From positions 95,625,777 to 95,689,776 of the forward strand of contig NC_083338.1 of assembly GCF_019175385.1 (NCBI RefSeq): a stretch of DNA of 64,000 bases, given 5' to 3'. A program made the translations under genes and the position numbers. Source of the stretch: Lycium barbarum (lineage: Eukaryota; Streptophyta; Magnoliopsida; Solanales; Solanaceae). The notes beneath the pieces are model-generated. The model saw only the letters and a program-made list of their open reading frames with translations. It searched no databases and was not told the DNA's origin. Position 1 is the first letter of the stretch. The number at the start of each line of letters is the position of its first letter. Below, one piece after another: positions 12,200 through 23,451 of the stretch.

Positions 12200-12834
12200 A
12201 ATCTGTAAAATCCCTATTTATGAGAAAGGAATGTATTTTAACCGTGGAGATAGACTAACAGAGCAGTTCATAGAAGATCTTATCACTCATCTCAAATGGG
12301 AAGAATTTGTCAAACAACCTGGGGATTTTGTATTTTTATTTGGTGCTGGAGTTTTACAAGAATCTGAATAGGAACACCAATGTTTCTATGATGCAAGGAA
12401 GCCTCGTGAACTACTCTCTAGCAGTAATCAATAGCCTCTTTAACCTTCCCACTATTGATGATAAGGTAACCCTGCACTTTCTCAAACATCCAGATTTGGA
12501 CTTAATTGAAGAAAAATTGTGTCCTCATGGTGCAAATTGGAGTTATGATACATATGGTGCTAAAGGTAGTATTAGGGGAAGAATGATAGGGATAGAGCTA
12601 GACCAATTGTATCTTTTGTTAGTAGTAGACTTCTTCCAACCACAAACAATTATTAAATCTACTTGAATAAAATCTCATTGGTCTTTGTCATTTGTTCTCA
12701 GATGGCTTTGGATGTTGGTAGACATGTCAATACAAACATAAAATATTGCTGCTTTGAGTCTCGAAGCAAGAGTATTTGGTTCCTATCTACCATCACACAT
12801 TGTATTCTCAGAGCTGGTGTAGTACCAAATCCAG
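12200..12834 (+). pseudogene. 'Putative plant transposon protein' domain remnant
   Basis: Translated pieces in different frames line up with a domain common in plant transposon annotations: FNRGDRLTEQFIEDLI near 12236, LEFYKNLNRNTNVSMMQGSL and AVINSLFNLP near 12346-12450, then LDVGRHVNTNI and STITHCILRAGVVPNP near 12710-12830. The family pattern is an EFYxNL motif, an 'xINxLxxLP' motif and a late RAGV motif. Frameshifts and stops break it, and LTR D interrupts it right after VPNP. Function is unknown in intact relatives; it is usually carried by mobile elements. Confidence 0.6.
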
Positions 12835-13317
12835 TGTCACGACTCAACTGGAGGGCCATGACGGGCACCCGGAGCTAACCTACCGAGCACCATATACATG
12901 CATCTCTTAGTGATACCTGAGTGGGACATAATGCTAACTCATAGATACCATAAGTTGTATGGGACACAAGCCCAAAACATAATATACATACTTCATCAAG
13001 CTAATCTCAAGTACATATGCTGGTAAGATTACCCATAGTAATGATACAATAGAATATAGACCGAGATGGCCATAGGACATCTAACTATGCATAGCTGTCT
13101 AGGAGCCTCTACTGGAGTACGTGATATAATGTGACCGATATAGGGCCCCGCCATACCCATGCAAATGCATATGCAACCATGCTGACTCACAGAGCAACTC
13201 CGGAGCAAGTGGAGTGCCAAGACACTGCCTGCTGAGCTGGTATCCTACTGAGAGATTCGTCAACCTGTATCTCAAGACCTGCGGGCATAAAATGCAGGGC
13301 CCCCAGCAAAGGGACAT

Positions 13318-13336
13318 CAGTACGAATAATGTACTG
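13318..13336 (-). other. CAGTAC hairpin, LTR D
   Basis: On the minus strand: CAGTAC, loop ATTATTC, GTACTG. It lies about 500 bp from the LTR end and has the same loop as the solo LTR copy at 62970. Confidence 0.75.
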
Positions 13337-13519
13337 AGTATGTAAGGCGAAAATACAACATAATAAACATATACTGAAAGGAAGAAGGATAAGAATCAAC
13401 CTGGCGCTTCTGACTTACCAATGAGAATCTAGCATCCATGCCTCTCTATACTCTCCATTGCTTAGCTACATCTATTTACAATATTGTGGCTCTGGCGTAC
13501 TTATCATCTTGGTACTAAT

Positions 13520-13736
13520 TTCCCGACTGATCAGTGGTAATTGTCCGACCGACCGTAGCACGGTGATAACTGCCTATCCGATTATCGCTCGATGGTAGAG
13601 CGCACTGCCCGACTGATTGATCAGTGGTAACTGCCTAACCAGCCATAACTCGGTGGTAATAACTGCCCAACCAGCTGTAGCATGGTGGTAAATACATATA
13701 CATAATCTGCCCAACTGGCCATAGACCGGTGGTAAA
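13520..13736 (-). repeat. Degenerate tandem motif array in LTR D
   Basis: Repeats of an ACTGCCxxACCxGCxxTAGxxCGGTGGTAA theme, 33-45 bp apart, with growing divergence. They correspond in position to tandem arrays in LTR B and in the solo LTR. Confidence 0.6.
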
Positions 13737-13896
13737 TATGAATGCACGTGTTGCGGAACGTGCAATCCAATCCCAATATGAATGCATGTGTTGCGGAATG
13801 TGCAGCCCGATCCAAATATGAATACATATGTTGCAGAACGTGCAACCCGATCCAAATATGAATACATGTGTTGCGGAACATGCAACCCGATCCAAA
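13737..13896 (-). repeat. 40-bp x 4 minisatellite in LTR D
   Basis: Four exact-length 40-bp units start at 13737, 13777, 13817 and 13857. Each carries TATGAATxCAxxTGTTGC then a GAAxxTGCAxCC stretch. The units differ by a few substitutions and no indels. Confidence 0.9.
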
Positions 13897-15299
13897 TATC
13901 CTCTATAGGTACCCTTTATACACTTCTAGTGTTCGTTCTTTATCTATTAACTTCTATGTCACCCTTAGTCTTATAAACGTACTTATAAATTGTTAGAACA
14001 CCTTCTGAATTGACCCCACCTTGACTACCTCGCGAATACATCATAAGTTTTACTTTCTAATATCATATGCCCTATTAGGGATCATATAACTAACATAGTA
14101 ACTCTTATACTCCCGTGATGGTCACTACTTATCTGTTGATGTCCTACATGAGCACATAAGACTTATAAACACATTTTCGAGCCATTAAGACTTCTTCCCG
14201 ATTAACTAAACCTTAGTCAATTCCTGTCTACATCATAAGCCTTCCTTATAACATTAAGTACCTCATTAGAGAATCCTACAACTAGTATACTATTCATGTT
14301 TTACAAAACGTTCCTTGAGAACACATTTCTAAATTCATCGGAGTGACGTAAGGTCGTTATACCTCTGATTACCATTATGGAGCTAACTCGTGAGCATATC
14401 TCACTTTGAAAGAACAATAATCATAAGATGAGACCAACCTCAATGATATCATAAGAGAACATCGAGAATATAAGCTTTTAGCATTTCTATGAGAAGAATC
14501 ATTATGGACATCATTTGTGAAGTTTCATAACAATAGGATTATGCCTTAAGAAAGAAAGGGATAGCCTTAACATACCTTGCTGCTTACTTAGTCACTCAAA
14601 GTCTACCTTCCGAGCCTGCAAATCTACATCCAAGATGATTCATACAACAATCAGGCCATAGGAACACTTTCACACTCAAACTTAGCTAGTTAATTAGTTA
14701 ACGGAATTCGGACAGTATTTCCCCTATATTATCCACTCCAACCAATTCCAAAACAGCTCCCAAACATCAAAAACAACATCAACAATAACATAATCAAGAT
14801 ACTACATGACAAACATATACAAATCCGTCTAAGACTCCCTTCGAAAATTATCCCATAAGCCAACAACATCAACATATCCAACTACGACCTTTATACTATG
14901 TTTTCCTTCACTTTAAACCATTAAAATCCTCTAAAAACAACTCAATACCAAATTCAAGATAAAGAACATACCTTATACTTGAAGAACTTCAACTGACATA
15001 ACTCGTTTCAAGACCAAACTCACCATAACACCAAGTAGAAGCAAGAGCAATCATTTTTCATAAACTAGTTTAGTGTAATCTTGTTGAATTCTTGATCTAA
15101 GGGGCTATAAGTGTTTAAAAAGTGTTTATAGAGGTTTCTAGAGCTCAGGGTGTCTCATTGTAATCCTTCAATTCTCATATTTCGTTCAAATCACTTTTAT
15201 CACTATCCACCAGCAAATGCTCAAATCCACTCGATCCTCTAAACTAATCACCATTTAAGCCCAACAAACCATAAAACAAAATCAATGCTTCTCTTCCTG

Positions 15300-16150
15300 C
15301 CTAAGTGAACACCCCGTAACTCGTCAAGTCATTAATTTATCGCATACGCCCATATTTGAAATCATTTTCATTAGTCGTTTACTAGCTTCTAAGAAGCCTA
15401 CAACCCAGTCAAATTTACCAACCAAACGATGTGACCATAGCATTCACTTACTAACGAAGTAGTCCTTTAACATCAACTAACTCATATCAAGAATAACCTT
15501 TTGCACCAGTGGTAACCTTATCCTGACAACCATGCCAGATACCAATTTTTCTCTTCCCAATCTCTCGAAAGTACTCATGTCCAAGATAGTCTATGAAGTC
15601 TCACCTTGCTACGCGCTTTCCACCAAAGCCTTCTTTCATGTCCTTATTGTCAACTTCCTTTCTCTATTACACGCCATCATAATACGTTGCCCACATTCAT
15701 TGGTCATAACTGAACTTACACTTGTTCTCACATACCGAAGTCTAATACTCTACCACTGTTGAATCGTCAACCCGCCATTGGTTCACCAGTGTCACGCACA
15801 CCATCATAAGGCCTTGACGAAGCTGAAGTCAAACCGATCATATCATCGAGCAACCCACTATTGTTAAGCCATAATTGCACTTTGTCACTCCCGAGCAACA
15901 CAACGTTGAAACATAGAGACCTTGTAACCCTCTGAACTATCTTCCCATTTCTCATGAATTCTCACAAAAAACGAGTTAATCGCGACTCCACCCAGCAACG
16001 GAGTCTAATCACGACTCCACACAATCGAAAACTCAGGCCATAACTAGAGATTGAACTTGACACCTTCCCGAATCAGAATAACACATCTCGCACCAAGCCA
16101 CCACACGTCATAGATCAACCATTCACATAAGAATTTAAGAATGAGTGTCC
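15300..16150. other. Unassigned repeat-like region between LTRs D and C
   Basis: No recognisable protein. It may be gypsy internal DNA on the minus strand (between C's 5' UTR and D) or an older insertion. Repeated GGAGTC-type phrases (15978-16015) are present. Short ORFs here match nothing I know. Confidence 0.35.
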
Positions 16151-16373
16151 CACCTCCGCGGGTGATTAAGATAAAAAAAAATCATATACCAATTGGAATC
16201 GACTAGATGCCAAATTGAATAAAGTCGTACGAGAGAATGAAAGAATTCAAAGTTTCCTAAACGTCTTATAGCCTCTCGTAGATAAGTACGGAGCTCATCG
16301 TACCGATCCACAAGAGTCTACTAGACACGCTCTTGTATTATAGACCGGGTAACCTAGGGCTCTGATACCAACT
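16150..16373 (-). mobile_element. Gypsy C 5' UTR with primer-binding site
   Basis: On the minus strand, TGGTATCAGAGC at 16359-16370 is a perfect initiator tRNA-Met primer site three bases after LTR C. The next 200 bp closely match the leader of chromovirus A at 39810-39990, including CTAGGTTACxCGGTCTATAA and the AATTGGTAT motif. Homology stops near 16150, before any gag is recognisable, so the internal region is deleted or interrupted. Confidence 0.8.
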
Positions 16374-16789
16374 TATCACGACCTATTTTACTAGGCTGTG
16401 CGGGCACCTATCATTCCCATCGCGATAGGAGAACCCTTATCCCAATATAACCAATTTAAGTAAAGGCGGGAGAAATACATATAGAATAAGTCTCAAACCA
16501 TCCATACAAGATAAAGTGTGGAAATACCAAATACAACCCCATAGATCTGGTTTAATTCATACAAGAGCACTAACTAAATACTACAAGTCTGAAAGATGAT
16601 AAAGTCTCATAATACAACTGTCTCGAAACAAAAGTAAGACAAGTAGGTAAAGGAAAGAACATTCGGGCAGCGACCGTTATCGTGCTTACCCTGTAATGAC
16701 TCGACAGCAGCCTCATCAATCAGCCACGAAGGAAAAAGTGGAACCTGTCTAATACTTTGCATCCATAAAAGAATGCAACAAGTGTAGGT

Positions 16790-16809
16790 CAGTACAAACA
16801 ACGGTACTG
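16790..16809 (-). other. CAGTAC hairpin, LTR C
   Basis: On the minus strand: CAGTAC, 8-nt loop CGTTGTTT, GTACTGAC. A second stem (TTGCATTC / GGATGCAA) follows, as in chromovirus A. Confidence 0.75.
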
Positions 16810-17508
16810 GTAGGTATCATCGGCCGACTAAGCATAGCTAACATAATTCAGAAAATAAAGCAAGATAGGCAGACAAACCAACAAGTATAAGTCAAACAAA
16901 ATTGGAGCCAAGTACACGTCATCGCCTAAGTAAAGCATCTGATCCCAATTTCACCAAGTCTCAATATAACAAACCGAATCCAACATCAAAAGTACAACAC
17001 CAAATCATCTCAATGTAAGCCGTGAATGCAATACAATAATGTATGTATGCAATACAATGCCACACAAATGTTGTGTACACATGTACTCCGGACGGAAATA
17101 TCGACATCTTGGTAGCACAACCCAAGATGACTTGCGAATTCTAAGTCCCACCCGTCCCGGATCTTGGCCCAACAGACAGACGGGATCCCGGATCTTTTTC
17201 CACAGGGGGTTCTCACCGGTACCACCCTAGGAGACTCGCGGAGTCCATGCACTCACTCAACCCACGATTTCGTAATGAACATCGGATATCGAACTCTCAC
17301 GTCACTCAAGTAAAAAGAGTTTTCATCAAGTATCAATGCACTCAATCCACGATTTCGGGACGAACATCGGATATTGGACTCTCACGTCACTCAAGTAAAA
17401 ATCGAGCCCAACTCATCACAGAGTTTTATCAAGTATCATCAAGGTATCAACAGCGTATCATGAATGGGAGAGAATGCGTGCAATGCATGTATCAACATCA
17501 ATAATCTG

Positions 17509-17672
17509 ATCAATATCACAAGTACCAACATGGGTAAGCCAATAATATAATCAATGTCACAAGTATCAACATGGGTACGCCAATAACATATCAAAGTCAC
17601 AAGTACCAACATGGATAAGCCAATAATATATGTGCCACAAGTACCAACATGAGTACGCCAACAATATCAGTG
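17509..17672 (-). repeat. About 40-bp x 4 tandem repeat in LTR C
   Basis: Units containing CACAAGTACCAACATGGGTA start near 17516, 17557, 17597 and 17635. Chromovirus A has a single counterpart (reverse complement near 38745-38790), so this is a local expansion. Confidence 0.8.
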
Positions 17673-18659
17673 AAGACTACACAAGTCATATAGAACTCTA
17701 TCCTCATATTGATATTAAGCCGTAAGATACTCCAATATCTCAATCAAGATGGACAGCAAATTCCAATATCTACTAACAACACGTGGCATCAAGCCAACAC
17801 AATAGAACAATCAAGTCACAACAAAACGGGATGGCTAGCCCCAATCACGCAACAGGGCCCAACCGAAGACAATATCCAACCCAACTTCATACCCGAAGGT
17901 TTACATGCTTTCTCCGACAATATCATCTAAATATATGCATCGCTACACGAAGTCTCACCAAAGGTAAGCCATAACCTACCTGGATGGCCGAATAACAAAC
18001 ACCAACAATCACTCCTTCGCTTTACCCTTCCGCTGAGCCTCAAGATCAAAGAAGTCTAGGCATATTCGAAATCTGGATTAGAAATCATAAAGATCGATAC
18101 TAATATCGCTATCATTCAATTTAGGTCAAATCCCGCCCTAGAATTTGGGAAAATGGGGCCCACAAGGTCAAACGGGAAATTCAGGAGTAAAATATCAAAT
18201 TAAGCACTAGGTGATCATAACCCAACAACTAATTGCTAATTTAACTCATGGATTCCCCTAATTTCGAAATTGATGCAAAACCCCTAATTTTTGGTATAAA
18301 CCCTAGCTCTTTGATTCAAGAATTCAACTCTCGTATAAACCATAGCTCTTTGATTCAAGAATTCAACTCTAATAATGAAAGATAAATGATTAACAACCTT
18401 AGATTCATCAAAATCTAGCATAAACTCCATCAATTTCATCATTAATAAGCCTAGATAGAAGATTCATCAAAACCCACTTTTAATCTTCCATAACTAAGGA
18501 ATAGATAAGGGAAGAGGAATCCTAAGATGATTAGGATTAATGAAATAGCACAAGGATTAGGAGAACTTACTACTAAGAACCTCCTATAAGAATCCTCTAG
18601 AAATGCTCCCAATATGAACCACCTTCAGAATAACAATGAATGAAAAGACTTGGGGTTTT

Positions 18660-18790
18660 ATATCATTTAAATATCCCAGTCACTGCCCGATCACTACTTC
18701 CGCGGTCACTCAGATCGCTACAGCGGTCAAGCCTAGTTGGCTTGGACCGCTCCAGCGGTACCGCTTCCGCGGTTCTGGTGCCTCCAAAGC
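18660..18790 (-). promoter_or_regulatory. GC-rich GCGGT/ACCGC block and TATA of LTR C
   Basis: Repeated CCGCGGT, AGCGGT and ACCGCT motifs in about 130 bp. Downstream on the minus strand is ATATAAAACCCC (near 18650), a plausible U3 TATA. Similar blocks precede the TATA in the other LTR families. Confidence 0.55.
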
Positions 18791-19270
18791 GAGCACCAGA
18801 CACCAGAATTCCACCCAAGTTTCACAATTCAATCTGATTTTTTGATTAATTCCCGAGGCCATCTGCTCACACACCACACACATAAAAACACGCTACGAAC
18901 GTGCCCGTGGCCTCGGAATTCCCAACAAAGGTTCGTTGATCGAGTCAACCCCCGATACCTTAGTTCCAATTTTTCAACCCAAGTCCCAAAATATATGCGA
19001 GTGCATGGGGAACCGAACCAATTATACACACAAGTTCCAATGACCATCCAGACCTCTCGGAATCGACGGATTTTCGAAAAAAAGTCCGTTTATACCAAAG
19101 TCAACTTTGAGTTAACTATTTTCGCTTTAAGCCCAGTTTTCACAAAAAGTCACCCGAATCAAATCTAAACACCTCGGTAAGTGTGTCAACCCTCAGGTAA
19201 AAAATGAGCTAACCAAGCTCGGAAAAGGGCGAAAATGCCGGAAAGACTATAACGACCAAACGGGTCGTTA

Positions 19271-19551
19271 GAGACTAATATTAGATATATATGTTATGTG
19301 CTTGACATTTATGTCATGCCTTTTTGATGTACATAGATGCAATATCTATTTGAAGTAGATGATGATGATGATGGGTAGAATCAGGTGAAAAGTTGGGGTT
19401 ATAGAATTAATCCCCACAAACCAACTGTCTAAGTTGGTTATTAAACGGCCAAAACCAATTGTCTAAGTTGGTTATTGAGTTTTTGTGATATTAAAAATCA
19501 ACTCTATAAATTGGTTGTGAAGTCTCTATGGTAGGACCAAAATCAGTAGTG
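19271..19551. mobile_element. Possible CACTA-type terminus
   Basis: The stretch ends TCAGTAGTG at 19551; its reverse complement begins CACTACTGA, the form of a CACTA transposon end. Just inside are repeats of AACTGTCTAAGTTGGTT (19429, 19458) and a related copy near 19503, which fit sub-terminal repeats. A (GAT)n run near 19366 precedes. The partner end was not found. Confidence 0.35.
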
Positions 19552-20392
19552 TGTAACTATCTTTGTGAAATGTTAAGTATGAAGTGTGCTTTAAATTTTA
19601 TATGTTCTTATTTCTTTATCACAAATGTTTAACTAATATGCAATGTAATATAATGTTTCATATTTTGTCGAATAGGTATGCAAAGCAGCAGGCTGTAAAG
19701 CGCGGGAAAAAAAAACATATTCTGAAAAAAATTCACAAATGTGTCTGTGGTACTCATACTCACAATAGTGAAAGAAAACAAAGAGGAATTCTTACTATTT
19801 TGTAAACTGAAGCTTGTGAAAGAAATTGATGTAAGGAAGAATACCACTATCTCATTATAATTTTGTTATTTTTGCAGAAATTCTGCCTTGGAGGCAAATT
19901 TGCATTTGGTCAAAGGTATATGAACATTGTTTCTTACTTTGTTCTTAATCCTAGTTTCGGTAGTATTATTTTGTGCTTTCAAGAGGACTCGTCAATGCAT
20001 TTTCTCACTGGTTAGGCTGTCTTGTTGTGGTCATATCTCCTCTCTTGTCAGTCTTGGTAAGAATAAGTATCTTTAACCCATGAAATTATTGGGATAACGT
20101 TATGGTGAGTATGAGAAAAAAAATTAATATCATTTTCCATTCAGGAGCATGAAATGCTTAAGTGTGGGGGAGTTATTTATTGAGTATCCTTTTCACTTTT
20201 ATTTTCTTGCACACAGAAGATGTGTGATTGCAGTTTCTATCAAGCTGGTATATTTGAAAGCCAAAAATATTTTAATTTTTTTAGATATAGAGAGAGAACT
20301 TTTTTTTTTCCTATTATAATTATACCTCTTGTAAATTGGTAATTTACCAAAATAATTTTTATCATCCTATGTCAAATATATATGTTTTATAG
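19552..20392. other. AT-rich region with splice-like segments and a polypurine-like motif
   Basis: No complete gene. A stretch TTTTTGCAG|AAATTCTGCC near 19870-19880 is followed by a short open segment reading KFCLGGKFAFGQ and then GTATATG, which looks like a tiny exon with acceptor and donor. A second segment ends at GTAAGAATAAG near 20058. AAGTGTGGGGGAG near 20160 resembles the polypurine tract of Tat/Athila-type retrotransposons. None of this is decisive. Confidence 0.25.
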
Positions 20393-20608
20393 TTACCACA
20401 TAACTTTCCTGTTTGTGAAGGCAAGAACAAGTATCTTCAACATTTAATAGGACATCTTGAGATTGAGAAGCATTATGATCAAAAGCAAGGAGAATTCACA
20501 ATCTTTATGCTAGAACTTGCCTTGAATGTCTTTCGAGGTGAAATTCTAGACAACACTGATTTTTTAAAAATGAAATTAGGCTTTCTCTGTTTACCTCAAC
20601 GTTTATAA
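20393..20608 (+). other. Unrecognised 71-codon open segment
   Basis: The frame from TTA at 20393 (just after TAG) is open to TAA at 20606. It starts LPHNFPVCEGKNKYLQHL and has a mixed, protein-like composition unlike the surrounding low-complexity AT DNA. There is no ATG near the start; TGTGAAG|GCAAG could be a splice junction. I do not recognise the family. It may be a transposon-borne exon or chance. Confidence 0.2.
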
Positions 20609-21366
20609 ATATTGCACCCAAAAATAATAATCCCTAGCACCTATTTTGAAGCCTATAACCTATTTTTTCTTTCTTTCTTTGAACACCTACACATTGCCCG
20701 TATTTAAATACACAAATTCATCCTTATAATTTGAAAAGTCCTTTTTCAAAAAATAAGTTTGGAGCTCATTTTGAAAAAGAATCAGAATTATTGAAGGAAA
20801 AAAAGGGGAGACACAGATGATATCATGTACAAACATTAGAAAAGTACCCCAAAATTTAAATAAAATAAAAAAGAGGGAAAAGATGAAAGCTAAATTAAAA
20901 AAATATCCATATATATAAAGCAATATCTGAAAAGGTTGATCTTAGAAATATTGTACTCCAAAACTAGAAAAGGCAAGTCACTACAAATATAACGTTTATC
21001 CTACCAGCCTGAAGCCAACATTACAAGCCAGAAAAAGACCTATTTTTTTAAAAAAATCAGTGTTTAGTCTGCATTAGTGGAGATAGACATAAAGGGCAAG
21101 CCTATGGACAAATGATGAAGAATAATCAGTGCAAATGTTTATAAAATTATCAATTTCGTAGAAGATGCAACTCTTGTTGAATAAAAATAAAAGCATCAAC
21201 AAGGTAAAGATTTGATAAGTGTAGAAAACTTATAAAGTTTGAAAGTATGATAAAGTATATTTGATTAAATTTTCCTTTTACAAGAGTAGTAATAATTTCT
21301 TAAAGTATTTCTACTTTTCTTTAAAAAAAAAAAAAAAAACTCTTTTACTCGAGGACGAGTAAAAAT
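20609..21366. other. AT-rich spacer
   Basis: No gene seen. Poly-A and poly-T runs (for example 21322-21340). Near 21345 the text CTCGAGGACGAG leads into the polypurine tract below, so the last 50 bp at least belong to the Tat/Athila-like element. Confidence 0.5.
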
Positions 21367-21383
21367 TCAAGTGTGGGGGAACT
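21367..21383 (+). other. Polypurine tract of Tat/Athila-like element
   Basis: TCAAGTGTGGGGGAACT, preceded by CTCGAGGACGAG; this pairing is typical of the 3' end of plant Tat/Athila gypsy elements as I know them. Confidence 0.65.
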
Positions 21384-22930
21384 TGATGGATATAAATTAT
21401 TCATGTAAATTTATACATAAAAAATTAAGATTTATAAATAAAACATGAATAATGATATCAAACCGCATATCTTTTAGTAAATCTTGCACGAAAAAAGAAT
21501 AGAAGAGAAATAACGAGAAGGAACAAATTGCCAAAGAAAACAAGAGAACCACTTATGCATCTACAACTCCATAGACACATCGGTGAAAATTTACAGTCAC
21601 ATCTATGACATCCACATACTCGTCTGTCACTACAGTCGCATGTATGGCATCCACAGACGCGTCCGTCACTACAGTCACATCTATGGCATCCACAGACGAG
21701 CCCGTCACCAGAATCGCATCTATCACTTCCATAAACGCGTCTGTGGAGAAAAAGTGAGGCATCTCTTTCTATAATTAGCAAGCTACGTTGAAGACAAAGG
21801 GCATCCAATCTTAAGCAAGATACAAGAATTAATTTTGGTTTCTCTCACAGCTTTTTCTTGTAGTAGAAATATTCCTAGTCTTCTAAAATTCCTACTTAGT
21901 TTTTCTTACTCCATAATGGAGTAATTTCTTTTTGTTGGGATAGTTGATGAAATTTGATATATATATATATATATATATAGTTTTTAATACATTCTTGCTT
22001 GAAACATTCTTTTTACATTTCAAATTGTGCCGGAATGACAATTTTCATTAATCATTATTATCACATCTATATATTTAATTTGATCTCTAAGTCATTCTTA
22101 TATTAATTTTGTAAGTCTCACAGAGCAAAATTAATATATAATAACTAGTGAGCAAATAAGTAGAGTGAGAGTGTGTTTTAGTTATTTATTATTCCAAGTT
22201 TCTAATCTTGCTTCTTTTGGTCCAAATTCTCTGGGAGGATTGACTCAAGCAAGTTTATTGATTTAAGGAATTTTATCTTATTTCTTTCAGTTCTAATTCT
22301 CACGGAGGGATTGACTCAGATAAGCTTACAAATTTAAGGGCTAATCGCAAGAGATCTTTACACCTTTAGCACAGTTGATTTAAATAATCTTTATCCTATT
22401 TCTTTTAGTCTTAATCCTCACGGAGGGATTAATTCAAATAATTTTACTGATTGAAATGATCCTTATCTTGTTTTCCTTAGTTTTAATTCTCACGGAGAAA
22501 TTGTTGTAGACAAGATAATCGATATTTTTTGTAAAATTATTCTCGAAAAGTTTTTACTATCCGAGAGCACAATTAGTGTTAATTAATTATTTATTCTCAG
22601 TGTGAAAATATAATTGTATTAGCAATAAGCAATTATTCTTTAGAGAAATACATGCATAAACTGAGATTTTATTGTAATGATATATGAAGTGAATTCAACA
22701 ATTCTCAATTCTCTTTAAATATAAAGCTTTCGCAAGTGATTCGTTTTAATCTAAGTAATTTATAATTTCAAACTCACATTTCATCAATTTGATTCTCTCA
22801 AACAGTACTAAAAATATTACAAGTCTGTAGCATAGATTTTCCAATCTATGTAGGACGATATCTTAAACTATATTAGAATTTGACAATGCACGAGTAGAAA
22901 AGTCTATACACTTTGGACTCATTACCATCC
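21384..22930 (+). mobile_element. Tat/Athila-like 3' LTR (right end approximate)
   Basis: It starts TGATGGATATAAATT immediately after the polypurine tract. An inverted repeat ATTATTCATG / CATGAATAAT lies in the first 70 bp. A 39-bp minisatellite, a (TA)n run at 21957-21979 and a repeated CTCACGGAGGGATT motif (22226, 22302, 22418, 22490) follow. The stretch near 22830-22900 resembles the end region of such LTRs. No primer site follows and no upstream pol is recognisable, so the element is truncated or a fragment. Confidence 0.5.
21593..21748 (+). repeat. 39-bp x 4 minisatellite
   Basis: Units begin at 21593, 21632, 21671 and 21710; a weaker copy precedes at about 21555. The unit is 13 codons, so all frames repeat in phase. 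The minus strand stays open over the array and would encode a Cys-rich VCGCHRCDCSDGR-like repeat. It lies inside an LTR, so coding is unlikely. Confidence 0.85.
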
Positions 22931-23400
22931 AAGAGAAATGAAACAGGCTCACGGGGGTTAAGTATCACTGACAGGATACCCAATAAGTCTCATAAACTGT
23001 CTCCTAAAAAGGTGGAGGAGGACTTTCTATGATGAAACGTAATAAGCAAGAAAATATATTTCACAAGCAAACATGTATTTATAGTCTGAAACATACAAAA
23101 CTGAAAACTGAGACTATAAATTGATTACGGAAGTTAAAATAAAAGCTAAGTTTTTTTTCCTTCTTCTAAGAAGTGCTTTCACACTGTGGCACTCCATACG
23201 TGATATGTAGTAGCACCCACGGGGTAGTGTTGGCCTATATCTTAATAAATAATAGTCCCTAGAGCGTTGGGTGGTTAACCTTGGCCCTCGTGGCATCATT
23301 CAAGAAAAGGTCGGCTAGCTCTCTCTATCTAATGTGATTACACTCGTAACTGAATTTGAATCGAGTACAAGCATCATAAACAATTGCACATAATAAGTAA

Positions 23401-23451
<51 letters not shown>

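Larger units (their letters stand above)
12835..15300 (-). mobile_element. Gypsy-type LTR D, minus strand
   Basis: Its left edge TGTCACGACTCAACTGG is the reverse complement of the LTR 3' end seen at 63462. Reading on the minus strand, it shares the CCCTGTC-type block (13140-13155), the CAGTAC hairpin (13318-13336) and, near 14700, a counterpart of GGGGAAATGCTGCCC in the solo LTR. The 5' limit is uncertain, between about 15150 and 15330. No primer-binding site adjoins the left edge, so it is a 3' or solo LTR. It has inserted into the transposon-protein remnant. A duplication partner for TCCAG at 12830-12834 was not found. Confidence 0.65.
16374..19270 (-). mobile_element. Gypsy C 5' LTR, minus strand
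   Basis: About 2.9 kb. It is the same family as the LTRs of chromovirus A: on the minus strand it begins TAACGACCCGTTTGGTCG near 19270 and ends GGTCGTGATA at 16374. Shared blocks include a TATA near 18655, a GC-rich motif block, and the CAGTAC hairpin. It is longer than A's LTRs partly because a 40-bp unit that is single in A is repeated four times here. Terminal bases at 19270 are mutated, so that boundary is approximate. Confidence 0.85.

Noticed and set aside
13574..13895. Overlapping minus-strand ORFs with repeated HVPQHMYSYLD-like residues
   Set aside because: They are the translation of the 40-bp minisatellite in LTR D. 40 is not a multiple of three, so the similar peptides in three frames are a by-product.
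13520..13900. Regular repeats suggesting a CRISPR-like array
   Set aside because: The 40-bp units are directly tandem with no unique spacers, and the setting is a plant LTR.
23114..23299. Minus-strand 61-codon ORF with a basic C-terminus
   Set aside because: Short, no family resemblance, in AT-rich spacer.
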